Shown: in pieces, positions 1-7,163 of the stretch
How positions within the stretch are numbered: position 1 is the first letter of the stretch
Layout: each line of letters opens with the position of its first letter
Source: Mucilaginibacter dorajii
Lineage (GTDB): Bacteria > Bacteroidota > Bacteroidia > Sphingobacteriales > Sphingobacteriaceae
Length of the DNA: 43,426 nt
Assembly: GCF_024808255.1 (NCBI RefSeq)
Contig: NZ_JANTYS010000038.1
Coordinates: forward strand, 1 to 43,426
Direction: 5' to 3'
The notes under the pieces: model-generated
Seen by the model: only the letters and a program-made list of their open reading frames with translations
Database searches by the model: none
Told to the model about the DNA's origin: nothing
Position numbers and translations under genes: made by a program

Positions 1-45
1 ACTTAACTTCTTTCGCTCTCTCAAGCACCCTTCCGTTTGGGTCTG

Positions 46-342
46 CAAAGGTAGCAATCCTTTCCATCTTTCCAAAACTTTTTTTTATTTTTATTCTTTC
101 GAATTTTTTAAGTTTTGAACCCGTTTCCTGCAAGACTTTCGTCCTCCGTAGCGGGCTGCAAAGGTAGCAACCTTTTTCTATTTCCGAAATTTTATTTGAA
201 GTTTTTTTCGTGGCTTTCGTTTTGCTTTCTCTCCTATTCCCTCTCTGCAAAAACCCCTTACTTCAATAACCTTTCTAAGAACAATCCCCGCGCTTCCTCG
301 TTTGCGGGCTGCAAAGGTAACTACTTTTCGCATTCCTCCAAA
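46..342 (-). promoter_or_regulatory. Three tandem Bacteroidota promoters pointing out of the window
   Basis: On the minus strand the -7 box TACCTTTG occurs three times, at 46-53, 159-166 and 312-319, each followed by GCAG. Upstream of them lie TTTTGG (72-77), TTTCGG (about 184-188) and TTTGG (338-342), 17-18 bases away, which fits the -33/-7 layout of Bacteroidota housekeeping promoters. The two distal copies share the longer string TACCTTTGCAGCCCGC. All three would drive transcription leftward off the window edge. Stacked strong promoters of this kind are typical of rRNA operons or very highly expressed genes, but the driven gene is not in view, so its identity is inference. Confidence 0.55.
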
Positions 343-360
343 CTATCTTTAACTATTTCT

Positions 361-959
361 TAACACTAACTCACAAATCGCTTAATATCAAAGAGAAAAA
401 ATGAAAACAGAGGAGAAGAATAACGATAACATAGTCCCAAAGCAGTGTTTTGGGAGCATTTTATAGGCACGCATGATAACTGCCCCGCTAAATCATGATA
501 TACCTTTATTAAAGGAATCTGGGATTTACCTTATCAAAGAAGCGTATCGCCTTTCAAATCCCGATAACTTTAATGGTTAAGAATAGGTAGCCGCTATGCG
601 GCATGGTGTGTGGGGCATTGCTTTTGGCTACAAATAGGTAACCGCTATGCGGCAATAACCCACCTGAGCAAATAAGCTTACGCAGTATAACACCTATAAT
701 AAGATGGCTGGATGCGACATAACACACCTAACCCGATAATTATGCAGCATACTCATACCTATAATAGAATGCCCCTACACGGGATTATATAATAGGTAAC
801 ATTATAAACAACAAAAGGCCCCAACATTCCTTTTGCTCCATAGCAGCTACCTTTGCCTGCATCAACCGAAAACGCTACCCTGGCTGCTTACCCCTAAGTT
901 GTTGGGTTAACAAATCGCGTAAGGGATAGTAACGGATACCGGCCAAAGCGCGCAAGGCC
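361..959. other. Gene-free stretch with short repeats
   Basis: I see no convincing gene here. Two 22-nt copies of AATAGGTAnCCGCTATGCGG(CA) lie at 582-603 and 633-654, and a partial copy of the AATAGGTA part at 791-798. The inner CCGCTATGCGG can form a small hairpin. Short dyads occur at about 433-453 (CCCAAA...TTTTGGG) and at CCTTTATTAAAGG near 510. A 35-codon open frame at 473-580 has no recognisable family. The last 44 bases are the left part of the dispersed repeat split by the insertion sequence. Confidence 0.5.
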
Positions 960-2405
960 CAATGTCATTAAGTTAAGATATATTTACAAAGCATCTCGTT
1001 GATTTTTAGTGACTTTTGGTTTGGTTTTATATCGATATTTTTCGACATTTCGAGGATTAGTGCGTCCCCCCCCTAATTGGAATAGTATGTTTCAGGAATA
1101 AGCCTTCCAACTCTTGATATATATCATCTAACGGTGCTTTCTGACAGAGCAAGTCAATTATTCTGTTTTTCAATAGTCCATAGGATACATTAGTGTTTAC
1201 TTTATAATTGAGTTTCCGCTTTTCATTGATAACCTCAAGTTCATCATCAAGCCCGTTAACAATAACAGATTGAAGGTTGCTGATAAAAACGGCACAGAAG
1301 AGATCCTGGCGGACGGAGGTATCCGAATAGCCGGAGAAGTACTCGACCTTTAGCTTATTTTTAAGTTCATCATAAAAAGTCTCCACACCCCATCTCATGA
1401 AATAAAGCTTCATGAACATTTTGGCAGGATATTTACGGCTATCTAATAGGCTCGTTATCAGAATCTCTATTTCATTTCCGGGCAACTCGACGCGAATTAA
1501 GCGTACTGGAATGGTGTGTTTTCTCGTGTAAGGTTTCCCCTTGAACGATTTATCCTGATCAGGACGCATTAATGTTATTTCAGACTTTTTACCGCTGTCT
1601 ACAAATGTTTTTATAAGTTCCGAGTGGCCTTTTTTTACTCTCATCAAGTAATCGATGCCGGCCTGAACATGTTCATTTATAAATCCGAAAGATGGGTAGC
1701 CCCTGTCGTAAATAATTAAGTCGTTAGTTTGCCAATAGCTTCGGTGTCGCAATGCCAGACTGCGTTCACAAAAGCGTGACTTATCTAAATCTATATCTAA
1801 TACCAATTCGTTTAATACATCATACAGAACAGATATTTTAGCTTGAGCAACATCTAATGTGTTAACATTTTTAACCACCCCGTATCGTTCTTTAAATTCC
1901 TTGGTAAAGGGTAGTGTAATAGCCGAAGAATCGCAGGCCAGTATGCGAAATCCTTGTAATAGCTTTAATTCATCATTATCTTTTGTATAAAAATTTTTAA
2001 TTATAACATCAGTTAAATGCTTAAAAACATCGGGATTGATCTTCTTCCTGTTTTGGATAAAGGCACTTGAAGTGAAATGTGATATTCCTGCAGAAAATCT
2101 ACCATTGAAATAACGAACAAAGCCATCTATTTCAATAGCCAGACTCTTTCTTAATTGATTAATCATCAAAAGTAGAGCGGACAGAAACGGTTGCTTTCTG
2201 TTACGGGTAAAATCCTGCTTTTCCATTTTAAACTTAGCTATCAGTTCTTCCCCTAACAGCGTTTCCCTCAATTTTTCTACGATAAAATATGAGGTTTTTT
2301 TTCCAATTTAACTAATTGATTATGAGTTTAATATACGAAAAATAAATCGATTTTTCAAGTAAATAATTGATTGTCAGATATTTATATCTTAACTTAATGA
2401 CATTG
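960..2405 (-). mobile_element. Intact IS4-family insertion sequence, 1446 bp
   Basis: The element is bounded by perfect 23-bp terminal inverted repeats at 960-982 and 2383-2405, whose outer end reads CAATGTCATTAAGTTAAG. Directly outside lies a 10-bp direct repeat, GCGCAAGGCC, at 950-959 and 2406-2415, which is the target-site duplication. One transposase gene fills the interior on the minus strand. Perfect ends, a perfect duplication and an unbroken gene indicate recent insertion and probable activity. A 10-bp duplication is within the range known for IS4-family groups. Confidence 0.93.
1057..2271 (-). CDS. IS4-family DDE transposase
   Basis: This 404-residue protein catalyses cut-and-paste movement of the surrounding element. 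The DDE catalytic residues can be placed at Asp114 (in ACDSSAITLP), Asp189 (in IIYDRGYP) and Glu297. The last sits in the IS4 signature Y-x2-R-x3-E-x6-K, seen as Tyr290, Arg293, Glu297 and Lys304 (YFMRWGVETFYDELK). The N-terminal ~100 residues match the helical part before the catalytic domain in this family. Length is normal and the frame is unbroken. It is the only gene in the element and starts about 110 bases inside the right inverted repeat. The protein could act on related ends elsewhere in the genome. Confidence 0.95.
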   Translation of the reverse strand: MRETLLGEELIAKFKMEKQDFTRNRKQPFLSALLLMINQLRKSLAIEIDGFVRYFNGRFSAGISHFTSSAFIQNRKKINPDVFKHLTDVIIKNFYTKDNDELKLLQGFRILACDSSAITLPFTKEFKERYGVVKNVNTLDVAQAKISVLYDVLNELVLDIDLDKSRFCERSLALRHRSYWQTNDLIIYDRGYPSFGFINEHVQAGIDYLMRVKKGHSELIKTFVDSGKKSEITLMRPDQDKSFKGKPYTRKHTIPVRLIRVELPGNEIEILITSLLDSRKYPAKMFMKLYFMRWGVETFYDELKNKLKVEYFSGYSDTSVRQDLFCAVFISNLQSVIVNGLDDELEVINEKRKLNYKVNTNVSYGLLKNRIIDLLCQKAPLDDIYQELEGLFLKHTIPIRGGTH

Positions 2406-2415
2406 GCGCAAGGCC

Positions 2416-2790
2416 TGCAGGCGTATGAGTGAATAGCCCGCCCCCGGCTTCTACCGGCCGAGATACGCCATGGGGAAGAATCAAGAAGTAAGAGTCAAGA
2501 ATTAAGACAAAAAGTAGTGTTGAGAAAAGACTCATCAACAAAGTTCAAGAAAAGCACAGCACATGTTATTATATAGTATATATACATTGCCTGCTAAACA
2601 GCACGAAAACCGGCACCTCTTAAAGAACAAAGCACCTGTGCGGCACACCTGATGCAGAAAGCACAAATCTGAAAAAGCACTTATGCTGTAAATACCTATT
2701 TAAAACCGCCAATAGTTAAAAGATGTTAAATGCTATACTATATATATAAGGAGCCGGAAACACGTTATATATTAGCACCCAAATAAATAA
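2416..2790. other. Gene-free stretch between the IS and bamD
   Basis: Up to 2471 this is the right part of the split dispersed repeat. Bases about 2478-2513 hold a degenerate tandem of the AATCAAGA / AGTCAAGA type, which recurs at 6342-6362 and 33016-33045. The words TATATAGTATATATA (about 2572-2586) and TATACTATATATATA (about 2733-2747) are near inverted repeats. No open frame of note and no RNA gene was recognised. Confidence 0.45.
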
Positions 2791-2821
2791 TTGACTGATT
2801 TATAATAATCACCTATCTTTG
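2791..2821 (+). promoter_or_regulatory. Promoter of bamD
   Basis: TTG at 2791-2793 is followed after 20 bases by TATCTTTG at 2814-2821, a good Bacteroidota -33/-7 pair. The bamD ATG begins only four bases after the -7 box. Transcription would start at or next to the start codon, implying a leaderless or nearly leaderless message. Confidence 0.65.
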
Positions 2822-2825
2822 CAAA

Positions 2826-3752
2826 ATGTTTAAAAAACAACTAACGTTATTTACCTGTGTTTTAGCCCTGTTAATTATTACACTGGGAAGTTGTAAAAGC
2901 AAATACGAAAAGTTAAGAGCGAGTAACGATTACGCCAAAAAATACCAGGAAGCCATTAAGTACTATAATAAACAGGACTATGAAAAAGCCCTTGGTTTAT
3001 TTGACGTATTGGTTGAACGCTATCGCGGCCGGAGTGCTGCCGAAGACCTGTTTTATTACTACGCCTTTACCAACTATAAATTAAAGGACTATACATCGGC
3101 AAGGTTTCACTTTAAAACGTTTGCAGATACTTATCCATCAAGCCCAAGGGCCGAGGAATGCCGTTTCTTCTCGGCTTATTGCTACTACCTGGATTCGCCA
3201 ACTTACTCGCTTGACCAGGAGAATACTTTAAAGGCTATTGAAACATTACAGTTGTTTATTAACCTTTACCCTAAAAGCGACCGTGTTACCGAGGCCAGCA
3301 AGCTGATTCAGAACCTGCGCGATAAGTTGGAACAAAAAGCTTACGAAAACGCTAAGCTGTACCTGATTATTGGCGACTTTCAGTCGGCCGTTATTGCATT
3401 TAATAACGTACTGCGCGATTACCCCGATACCAAATACGGCGAAGAGGTTGAATACTTAACTGTAAAGGCACAATACCAATATGCCAGCCGTAGCTTTGAA
3501 ACCAAACAGGTTGAGCGCTTTGAGCAGGATATTACTTATGCCGATCAGTTTAACGATAAATTCCCTAACAGCAAATACGGCAGGGAAGTTAAAGGTTATG
3601 CTAAAGACAGCCACAACGGCATAGCCGAGGCTAACCGTGTATTGGCAGAGGCTTTAACGGATAGAAAACTGGCAGAAAAATTAGCAAAAAAAGATACGGT
3701 TAAAACACAGCCATCATCTGAAAAAAACCAGAGTCAAAAAATTCCTCAATAG
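2826..3752 (+). CDS. bamD: Outer membrane assembly lipoprotein BamD
   Basis: BamD is a periplasm-facing lipoprotein of the BAM complex, which folds beta-barrel proteins into the outer membrane with BamA. The 308-residue product begins with a lipoprotein signal whose lipobox ends LGSC, giving lipid-modified Cys23. Tetratricopeptide-type helical pairs follow, with repeats such as YYNKQDYEKALGLFDVLVER and a second array around FQSAVIAFNNVLRDYPDTKYGEE, the usual BamD layout. The C-terminal ~35 residues are lysine-rich and probably disordered. The start is fixed by the need for the signal peptide. rpoZ follows after 39 bases and coaBC beyond it, an order I know as common in Bacteroidota, so the three are probably co-transcribed. 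Confidence 0.93.
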   Translation: MFKKQLTLFTCVLALLIITLGSCKSKYEKLRASNDYAKKYQEAIKYYNKQDYEKALGLFDVLVERYRGRSAAEDLFYYYAFTNYKLKDYTSARFHFKTFADTYPSSPRAEECRFFSAYCYYLDSPTYSLDQENTLKAIETLQLFINLYPKSDRVTEASKLIQNLRDKLEQKAYENAKLYLIIGDFQSAVIAFNNVLRDYPDTKYGEEVEYLTVKAQYQYASRSFETKQVERFEQDITYADQFNDKFPNSKYGREVKGYAKDSHNGIAEANRVLAEALTDRKLAEKLAKKDTVKTQPSSEKNQSQKIPQ

Positions 3753-3791
3753 ATAATATCCATAGTATATATAATAGTAAAAAATTAAGAT

Positions 3792-4124
3792 ATGACAGCA
3801 AATAACACCAACAAACCAGCAGTTGCCAGCAGCACTGTAACCCGCGATTTACGCGAGCTGGATGTAAAAACAAACAACATATATGAGTCGCTTGTGATCA
3901 TGTCAAAAAGAGCGAACCAGATATCAAACAATATTAAAGAAGAGTTACACCAAAAACTATCTGAGTTTGCATCATCGAACGATAACCTTGAAGAGGTTTT
4001 TGAAAACCGTGAGCAAATTGAGATCTCTAAATACTACGAAAAATTGCCTAAACCATCATTGGTTGCAGTTCAGGAGTTTTTAGACGACAAGGTTTACTAC
4101 CGTAACCCGGCTAAAGAAGCGTAA
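3792..4124 (+). CDS. rpoZ: RNA polymerase omega subunit, Bacteroidota type
   Basis: Omega is the small subunit that helps fold and hold the beta-prime subunit of RNA polymerase. The 110-residue product has the omega/Rpb6 core in ELDVKTNNIYESLVIMSKRA followed by a helix (QISNNIKEELHQKL). A C-terminal part containing YYEKLPKPSLVAVQEFLDDK is typical of Bacteroidota omega proteins. The first ~15 residues are Thr/Asn/Ser-rich and probably flexible. It lies between bamD and coaBC, where Bacteroidota commonly carry this gene. Sequence similarity to proteobacterial omega is low, so the call rests partly on gene order. Confidence 0.85.
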   Translation: MTANNTNKPAVASSTVTRDLRELDVKTNNIYESLVIMSKRANQISNNIKEELHQKLSEFASSNDNLEEVFENREQIEISKYYEKLPKPSLVAVQEFLDDKVYYRNPAKEA

Positions 4125-4242
4125 GCCCCCGGCCCCTAAAGGGGGAGCTAAGGTTAAAGAATTAAAAACTCCCTATTGGGAGTTTTTTTGTTTATTTTTA
4201 AATTTTCATCTAACATTTCCCCTTTAGGGGGGTAGGGGGCTT
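4122..4242. repeat. C-rich inverted-repeat element filling the rpoZ-coaBC gap
   Basis: The arm TAAGCCCCCGGCCCCTAAAG begins at 4122 with the rpoZ stop codon. Its near-complement, CCCCTTTAGGGGGGTAGGGG followed by GCTTA, ends at 4242, the base before the coaBC ATG. Between the arms sits a separate terminator-like hairpin. A related element fills the gap at 35524-35623. The pattern suggests a mobile or expanding intergenic repeat rather than a gene-specific control site. Confidence 0.6.
4164..4189 (+). terminator. Rho-independent terminator after rpoZ
   Basis: AAAAACTCCC pairs with GGGAGTTTTT across a four-base loop (TATT), and the T run continues to 4189. It would stop transcription after rpoZ, or attenuate it before coaBC, which has no other clear promoter. 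Confidence 0.75.
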
Positions 4243-5445
4243 ATGCTTGAAGGTAAAAACATTGTATTAGGGGTTTGTGGCAGTATTGCTGCTTATAAAT
4301 CGGCATTGCTGGTTAGGTTATTGGTTAAAGCCGGCGCCAACGTGCAGGTGGTGATGACTAAAGATGCCACCAGCTTTATTACCCCCCTTACCCTATCAAC
4401 CCTATCAAAAAAGCCGGCGCTGGTTGATTACTTTAAAGCCGAAACCGGCGAATGGAATAACCATGTGGAGCTTGGCCTTTGGGCCGATATGCTGGTGATA
4501 GCCCCCGCCACTGCCAATACCCTGGCAAAAATGGCCAATGGCCTTTGCGATAATTTGCTGACCGCGGTTTACCTATCGGCCAAATGCAAGGTTTATTTTG
4601 CCCCGGCTATGGACCTGGATATGTGGCTGCACCCGGCAACACGCCAAAACGTTGGCCGGCTACAGTCATTCGGTAATGTAATGATCTCGCCGGGTAGCGG
4701 TGAACTGGCCAGTGGTCTTTATGGAGAGGGCCGGTTGGCCGAGCCTGAGGAAATCATAGCGTTTTTAGCGGCCGCGTTAAAAAAAAAACATCTTTTAGCT
4801 GATCAAAAGATCATAGTAACCGCCGGGCCTACTTATGAGGCTATTGACCCGGTGCGCTTTATTGGCAACCATTCATCAGGTAAAATGGGCTTTGCCATTG
4901 CCGATGAACTGGCTGCCATGGGGGCCGGTGTTACCCTTATTACCGGCCCAACCGCGCAGGTAAGCAAGCAACAAAACATTAAACGGATTGATGTTACATC
5001 GGCAGCCGAAATGCTGGATGCGTGTTTAACGCATTACGAAACCGCCAAAGCCTGCATTATGAGCGCTGCCGTTGCCGACTATACGCCTGTTCATGTTGCC
5101 GGACAAAAGATCAAGAAAAAAGAAGCCAGCCTAAACATCGAACTTAAAAGCACTACCGATATCCTGAAAACCCTTGGCGACCATAAAGCTAATGGTCAGA
5201 TCCTGGTTGGCTTTGCCCTGGAGACCAACGATGAAGAAATGAATGCAATAACCAAGTTGCAAAAGAAAAATTTGGATTTTATTGTGTTAAATTCGCTGAA
5301 TGATGCCGGGGCCGGTTTTAAAAAGGATACCAACAAGATAACGATTATTGACCGCCGGCTGCAAAAAACAACCTTTGAATTGAAAAGTAAAGATGAAGTG
5401 GCCAAAGATATTTGCCTTAAAGTTGCTGAACTCATAAACGGATGA
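4243..5445 (+). CDS. coaBC: Bifunctional phosphopantothenoylcysteine decarboxylase / phosphopantothenate-cysteine ligase
   Basis: This flavoprotein carries out two coenzyme A steps: CoaB joins cysteine to 4-phosphopantothenate using CTP, and CoaC decarboxylates the product. Residues 1-180 are the FMN-binding CoaC domain, with GSIAAYKS near residue 13, active-site His74 in WNNHVELG, and the substrate loop PAMDLDMW at 121-128. Residues from ~188 are the CoaB domain, with GPTYEAIDPVRFIGNHSSGK and SAAVADYTP. Length (400) is normal. Two CoaC positions differ from the E. coli enzyme: the PxMNxxMW Asn is Asp124, and the active-site Cys of the ACG motif is Ser157 (GELASGLYGEGR). I believe both are common in Bacteroidota but cannot check here. 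Confidence 0.95.
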   Translation: MLEGKNIVLGVCGSIAAYKSALLVRLLVKAGANVQVVMTKDATSFITPLTLSTLSKKPALVDYFKAETGEWNNHVELGLWADMLVIAPATANTLAKMANGLCDNLLTAVYLSAKCKVYFAPAMDLDMWLHPATRQNVGRLQSFGNVMISPGSGELASGLYGEGRLAEPEEIIAFLAAALKKKHLLADQKIIVTAGPTYEAIDPVRFIGNHSSGKMGFAIADELAAMGAGVTLITGPTAQVSKQQNIKRIDVTSAAEMLDACLTHYETAKACIMSAAVADYTPVHVAGQKIKKKEASLNIELKSTTDILKTLGDHKANGQILVGFALETNDEEMNAITKLQKKNLDFIVLNSLNDAGAGFKKDTNKITIIDRRLQKTTFELKSKDEVAKDICLKVAELING

Positions 5446-6332
5446 AGAAACTACTCCTTTTTATATTACTCGCTTTGCCTGGCTTTTACGCATCGGCACA
5501 GGATTTGAATGCCCGTGTATCGGTAGTATCGCCCAAGATACAGGTGAGCAATAAGCGCATTTTCCAAACTTTGGAAACCGCCATGAAGGATTTTTTGAAC
5601 GGCCGCAAATGGAGTGCCGACCCGATATTACCCCAGGAACGTATAGATTGTAATTTTGTATTAAATATCACCAACTGGGATGGCGGCAGCACTTTTAGCG
5701 GCGAGCTCCAGGTACAGTCATCACGACCGGTTTATGGATCATCTTACAGTTCAACACTGATTAATATTAACGACCGCGATGTTGACTTTACCTATAACGA
5801 AGGACAAACGGTTGATTATACCGACCAAAGTTTCCAGGGAAACCTAAGTTCGGTAATGGCATTTTATGCCTATATTATAGTAGGTATGGATTATGATACC
5901 TTTTCGCGCTATGGTGGCAGCCCCTATTTTGCGGCCGCGCAAACGGTAGTTAATAATGCCCAAACCGGATCATACAAGGGCTGGAAAGCTTTTGACGGTA
6001 ATATTAACCGTTACTGGCTATCCGAAAACCTTAACAACAAAATTTACGATCCCCTGCGTGGTTTCATGTATGATTATCACCGTGGCGGCCTTGATATTAT
6101 GGCCGATAACGCCAGCAAAGGCCGCAGGTTCATTACCTCGCTGCTGCCAACGCTGCAACAGGTGGATAGGCAACGGGTAGGATCGATGTTCCCGCTGATA
6201 TTTTATACAGCCAAAAGCGACGAGTTTGTATCGCTATACGGCAAGGCCGATCCGCAGGAGCGCGTCCAGGCCATGAACCTGCTCATGCAAACCGATCCAT
6301 CTAACGGAAATAAATATCAGGCTTTGAAATAA
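5442..6332 (+). CDS. DUF4835 / PorD-like secreted protein
   Basis: The 296-residue product has a clear signal peptide (MKKLLLFILLALPGFYASAQ, probable cleavage after ASA) and is predicted to be exported to the periplasm or outer membrane. The body matches my knowledge of DUF4835, a Bacteroidota-restricted family also annotated as type IX secretion PorD-like. Characteristic stretches are NWDGGSTFSGELQVQSSRP, MAFYAYIIVGMDYDTFSRYG and GWKAFDGNINRYWL. Its ATG overlaps the coaBC stop (ATGA, 5442-5445), so the two are translationally coupled, and the coaBC-DUF4835 pairing is usual in the phylum. No enzymatic motif is seen. The exact role in secretion is inferred from the family name only. Confidence 0.85.
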   Translation: MKKLLLFILLALPGFYASAQDLNARVSVVSPKIQVSNKRIFQTLETAMKDFLNGRKWSADPILPQERIDCNFVLNITNWDGGSTFSGELQVQSSRPVYGSSYSSTLININDRDVDFTYNEGQTVDYTDQSFQGNLSSVMAFYAYIIVGMDYDTFSRYGGSPYFAAAQTVVNNAQTGSYKGWKAFDGNINRYWLSENLNNKIYDPLRGFMYDYHRGGLDIMADNASKGRRFITSLLPTLQQVDRQRVGSMFPLIFYTAKSDEFVSLYGKADPQERVQAMNLLMQTDPSNGNKYQALK

Positions 6333-6726
6333 CAGGGGAGGAAGAATCAAGAGTCAAGACTTTTTTGAATGTGTTAATCTAATCCTTCTTAAATATATCC
6401 TTCCAATAGTCCTGGAATCCGACAGTCATAAAGTCTGCCAGTCCAAAAGTCCCCCATTCCGCCAGTCCAAAAGTCCTTACTCCCTGCTCCCAATAATGGT
6501 GTTGCCTGCGGCCCGGGCTTTACGCTTATACTGCACAGGCATTAGGCGCGGGGCCGGTATCCGCTGCAATCCCTAACACGTTGTCTGAAACCGAGATTTT
6601 TCGGATTAAGGGATTGATCAATCTGTTCAATCCCGGTTCAGACAAATCATCTGCACATCTGAAATCTGCATATCTGCACATCAAAAAATCTTGATACTAA
6701 AATAATTTTCGCATTTCATTTGGATA
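6333..6726. other. Repeat-filled intergenic region upstream of the blaI-like gene
   Basis: No gene seen. In order: an AATCAAGAGTCAAGA run at 6342-6362; a degenerate tandem with GCCAGTCCAAAAGTCC twice at about 6438-6477; dispersed repeat copy B at 6496-6580; a dyad around 6589-6643 in which CTGAAACCGAGATTTTTCGG is answered by CCCGGTTCAGACAAATC-type sequence; and a degenerate tandem of ATCTGCACATC units at about 6649-6686. Confidence 0.5.
6496..6580 (+). repeat. Dispersed ~100-nt repeat, copy B
   Basis: Shares ATGG, the GGCCCGGGCTT block, CATAC/TATAC, GCACAGGC, TTAGGCGCGGG, GCCGGTATCC and CAATCCCTAA with the copies at 10211 and 10770, in the same order and on the plus strand. It lacks the first ~15 bases of the longer copies. 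Confidence 0.65.
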
Positions 6727-6766
6727 TACGAAATCTATCGTAGATATTTGTACGAAGAAATTCGTA
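6727..6766 (+). promoter_or_regulatory. Two BlaI/MecI-type operators
   Basis: Two 16-nt dyads lie just upstream of the regulator gene: TACGAAATCTATCGTA at 6727-6742 and TACGAAGAAATTCGTA at 6751-6766. Both have the form TACGA-N6-TCGTA, and the second has six perfect base pairs per arm. Their centres are 24 bp apart. BlaI/MecI repressors bind as dimers to paired dyads like this, so autoregulation of the following two-gene operon is likely. Confidence 0.75.
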
Positions 6767-6779
6767 TAACAAATTTAAG

Positions 6780-7157
6780 ATGGATATCAAACCAACAGAA
6801 AGCGAGCTGGAAATTTTACAGGTGATTTGGAAAATGGGGCAATGTACCGTGCGCGATGTGCATGAGGAGCTTACCAAAACCAAAGATGCCGGCTACACCA
6901 CTACCCTTAAACTGATGCAGATAATGCACGATAAAGGTTTGGTTGAACGCGATACCACCGCGAAAACGCATTTATATAAAGCTTTATTTAGCCAGGAGCA
7001 GGCGCAAAGCAACGCTTTGAATAAAATATTGTCTACTGTATTTAAAGGCTCAACATCCGATCTGGTGATCCAGGCCCTTGGTCAACACCGGGCGTCGGCC
7101 GATGAGATAGATGCTATTAAGAACTTCCTCAATCAATTTGATCAGCATAAAAAATAA
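6780..7157 (+). CDS. BlaI/MecI/CopY-family transcriptional repressor
   Basis: This 125-residue DNA-binding repressor has an N-terminal winged helix and a C-terminal dimerisation part. The opening PTESELEILQVIWKMGQCTV and the recognition region KTKDAGYTTTLKLMQIMHDKG are typical of the family, whose members are released from DNA when cleaved by a partner M56 protease. Two matching dyads lie directly upstream, and the M56 sensor gene follows after 6 bases, so this is a classical repressor-sensor operon. Whether the signal is a beta-lactam is doubtful, because the partner lacks a penicillin-binding sensor. Start choice: ATG at 6780, with the family-typical opening. Confidence 0.92.
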   Translation: MDIKPTESELEILQVIWKMGQCTVRDVHEELTKTKDAGYTTTLKLMQIMHDKGLVERDTTAKTHLYKALFSQEQAQSNALNKILSTVFKGSTSDLVIQALGQHRASADEIDAIKNFLNQFDQHKK

Positions 7158-7163
7158 AACATT

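Larger units (their letters stand above)
916..2471 (-). repeat. Dispersed ~100-nt repeat, copy A, split by the IS4 element
   Basis: If the insertion and one target copy are removed, bases 916-959 join 2416-2471. Read on the minus strand this gives a diverged copy of the repeat found at 6496-6580, 10211-10310 and 10770-10869. Shared words are GGTAGAAGC, CATACGC, GGCC, GCGC and GGCCGGTATCC, followed by a pyrimidine-rich end ACTATCCCTTACGCG. The copy is more diverged than the pair at 10211 and 10770. Its role is unknown. Confidence 0.6.

Noticed and set aside
115..363. 82-codon open frame on the plus strand at the left edge
   Set aside because: It runs through the three stacked promoter boxes, repeats AGCKG words because of them, and has no family resemblance.
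473..580. 35-codon open frame MITAPLNHDIPLLKESGIYL...
   Set aside because: Too short, with no recognisable family and no promoter. A faint likeness of GIYLI to GIY-YIG proteins is not supported by the rest.
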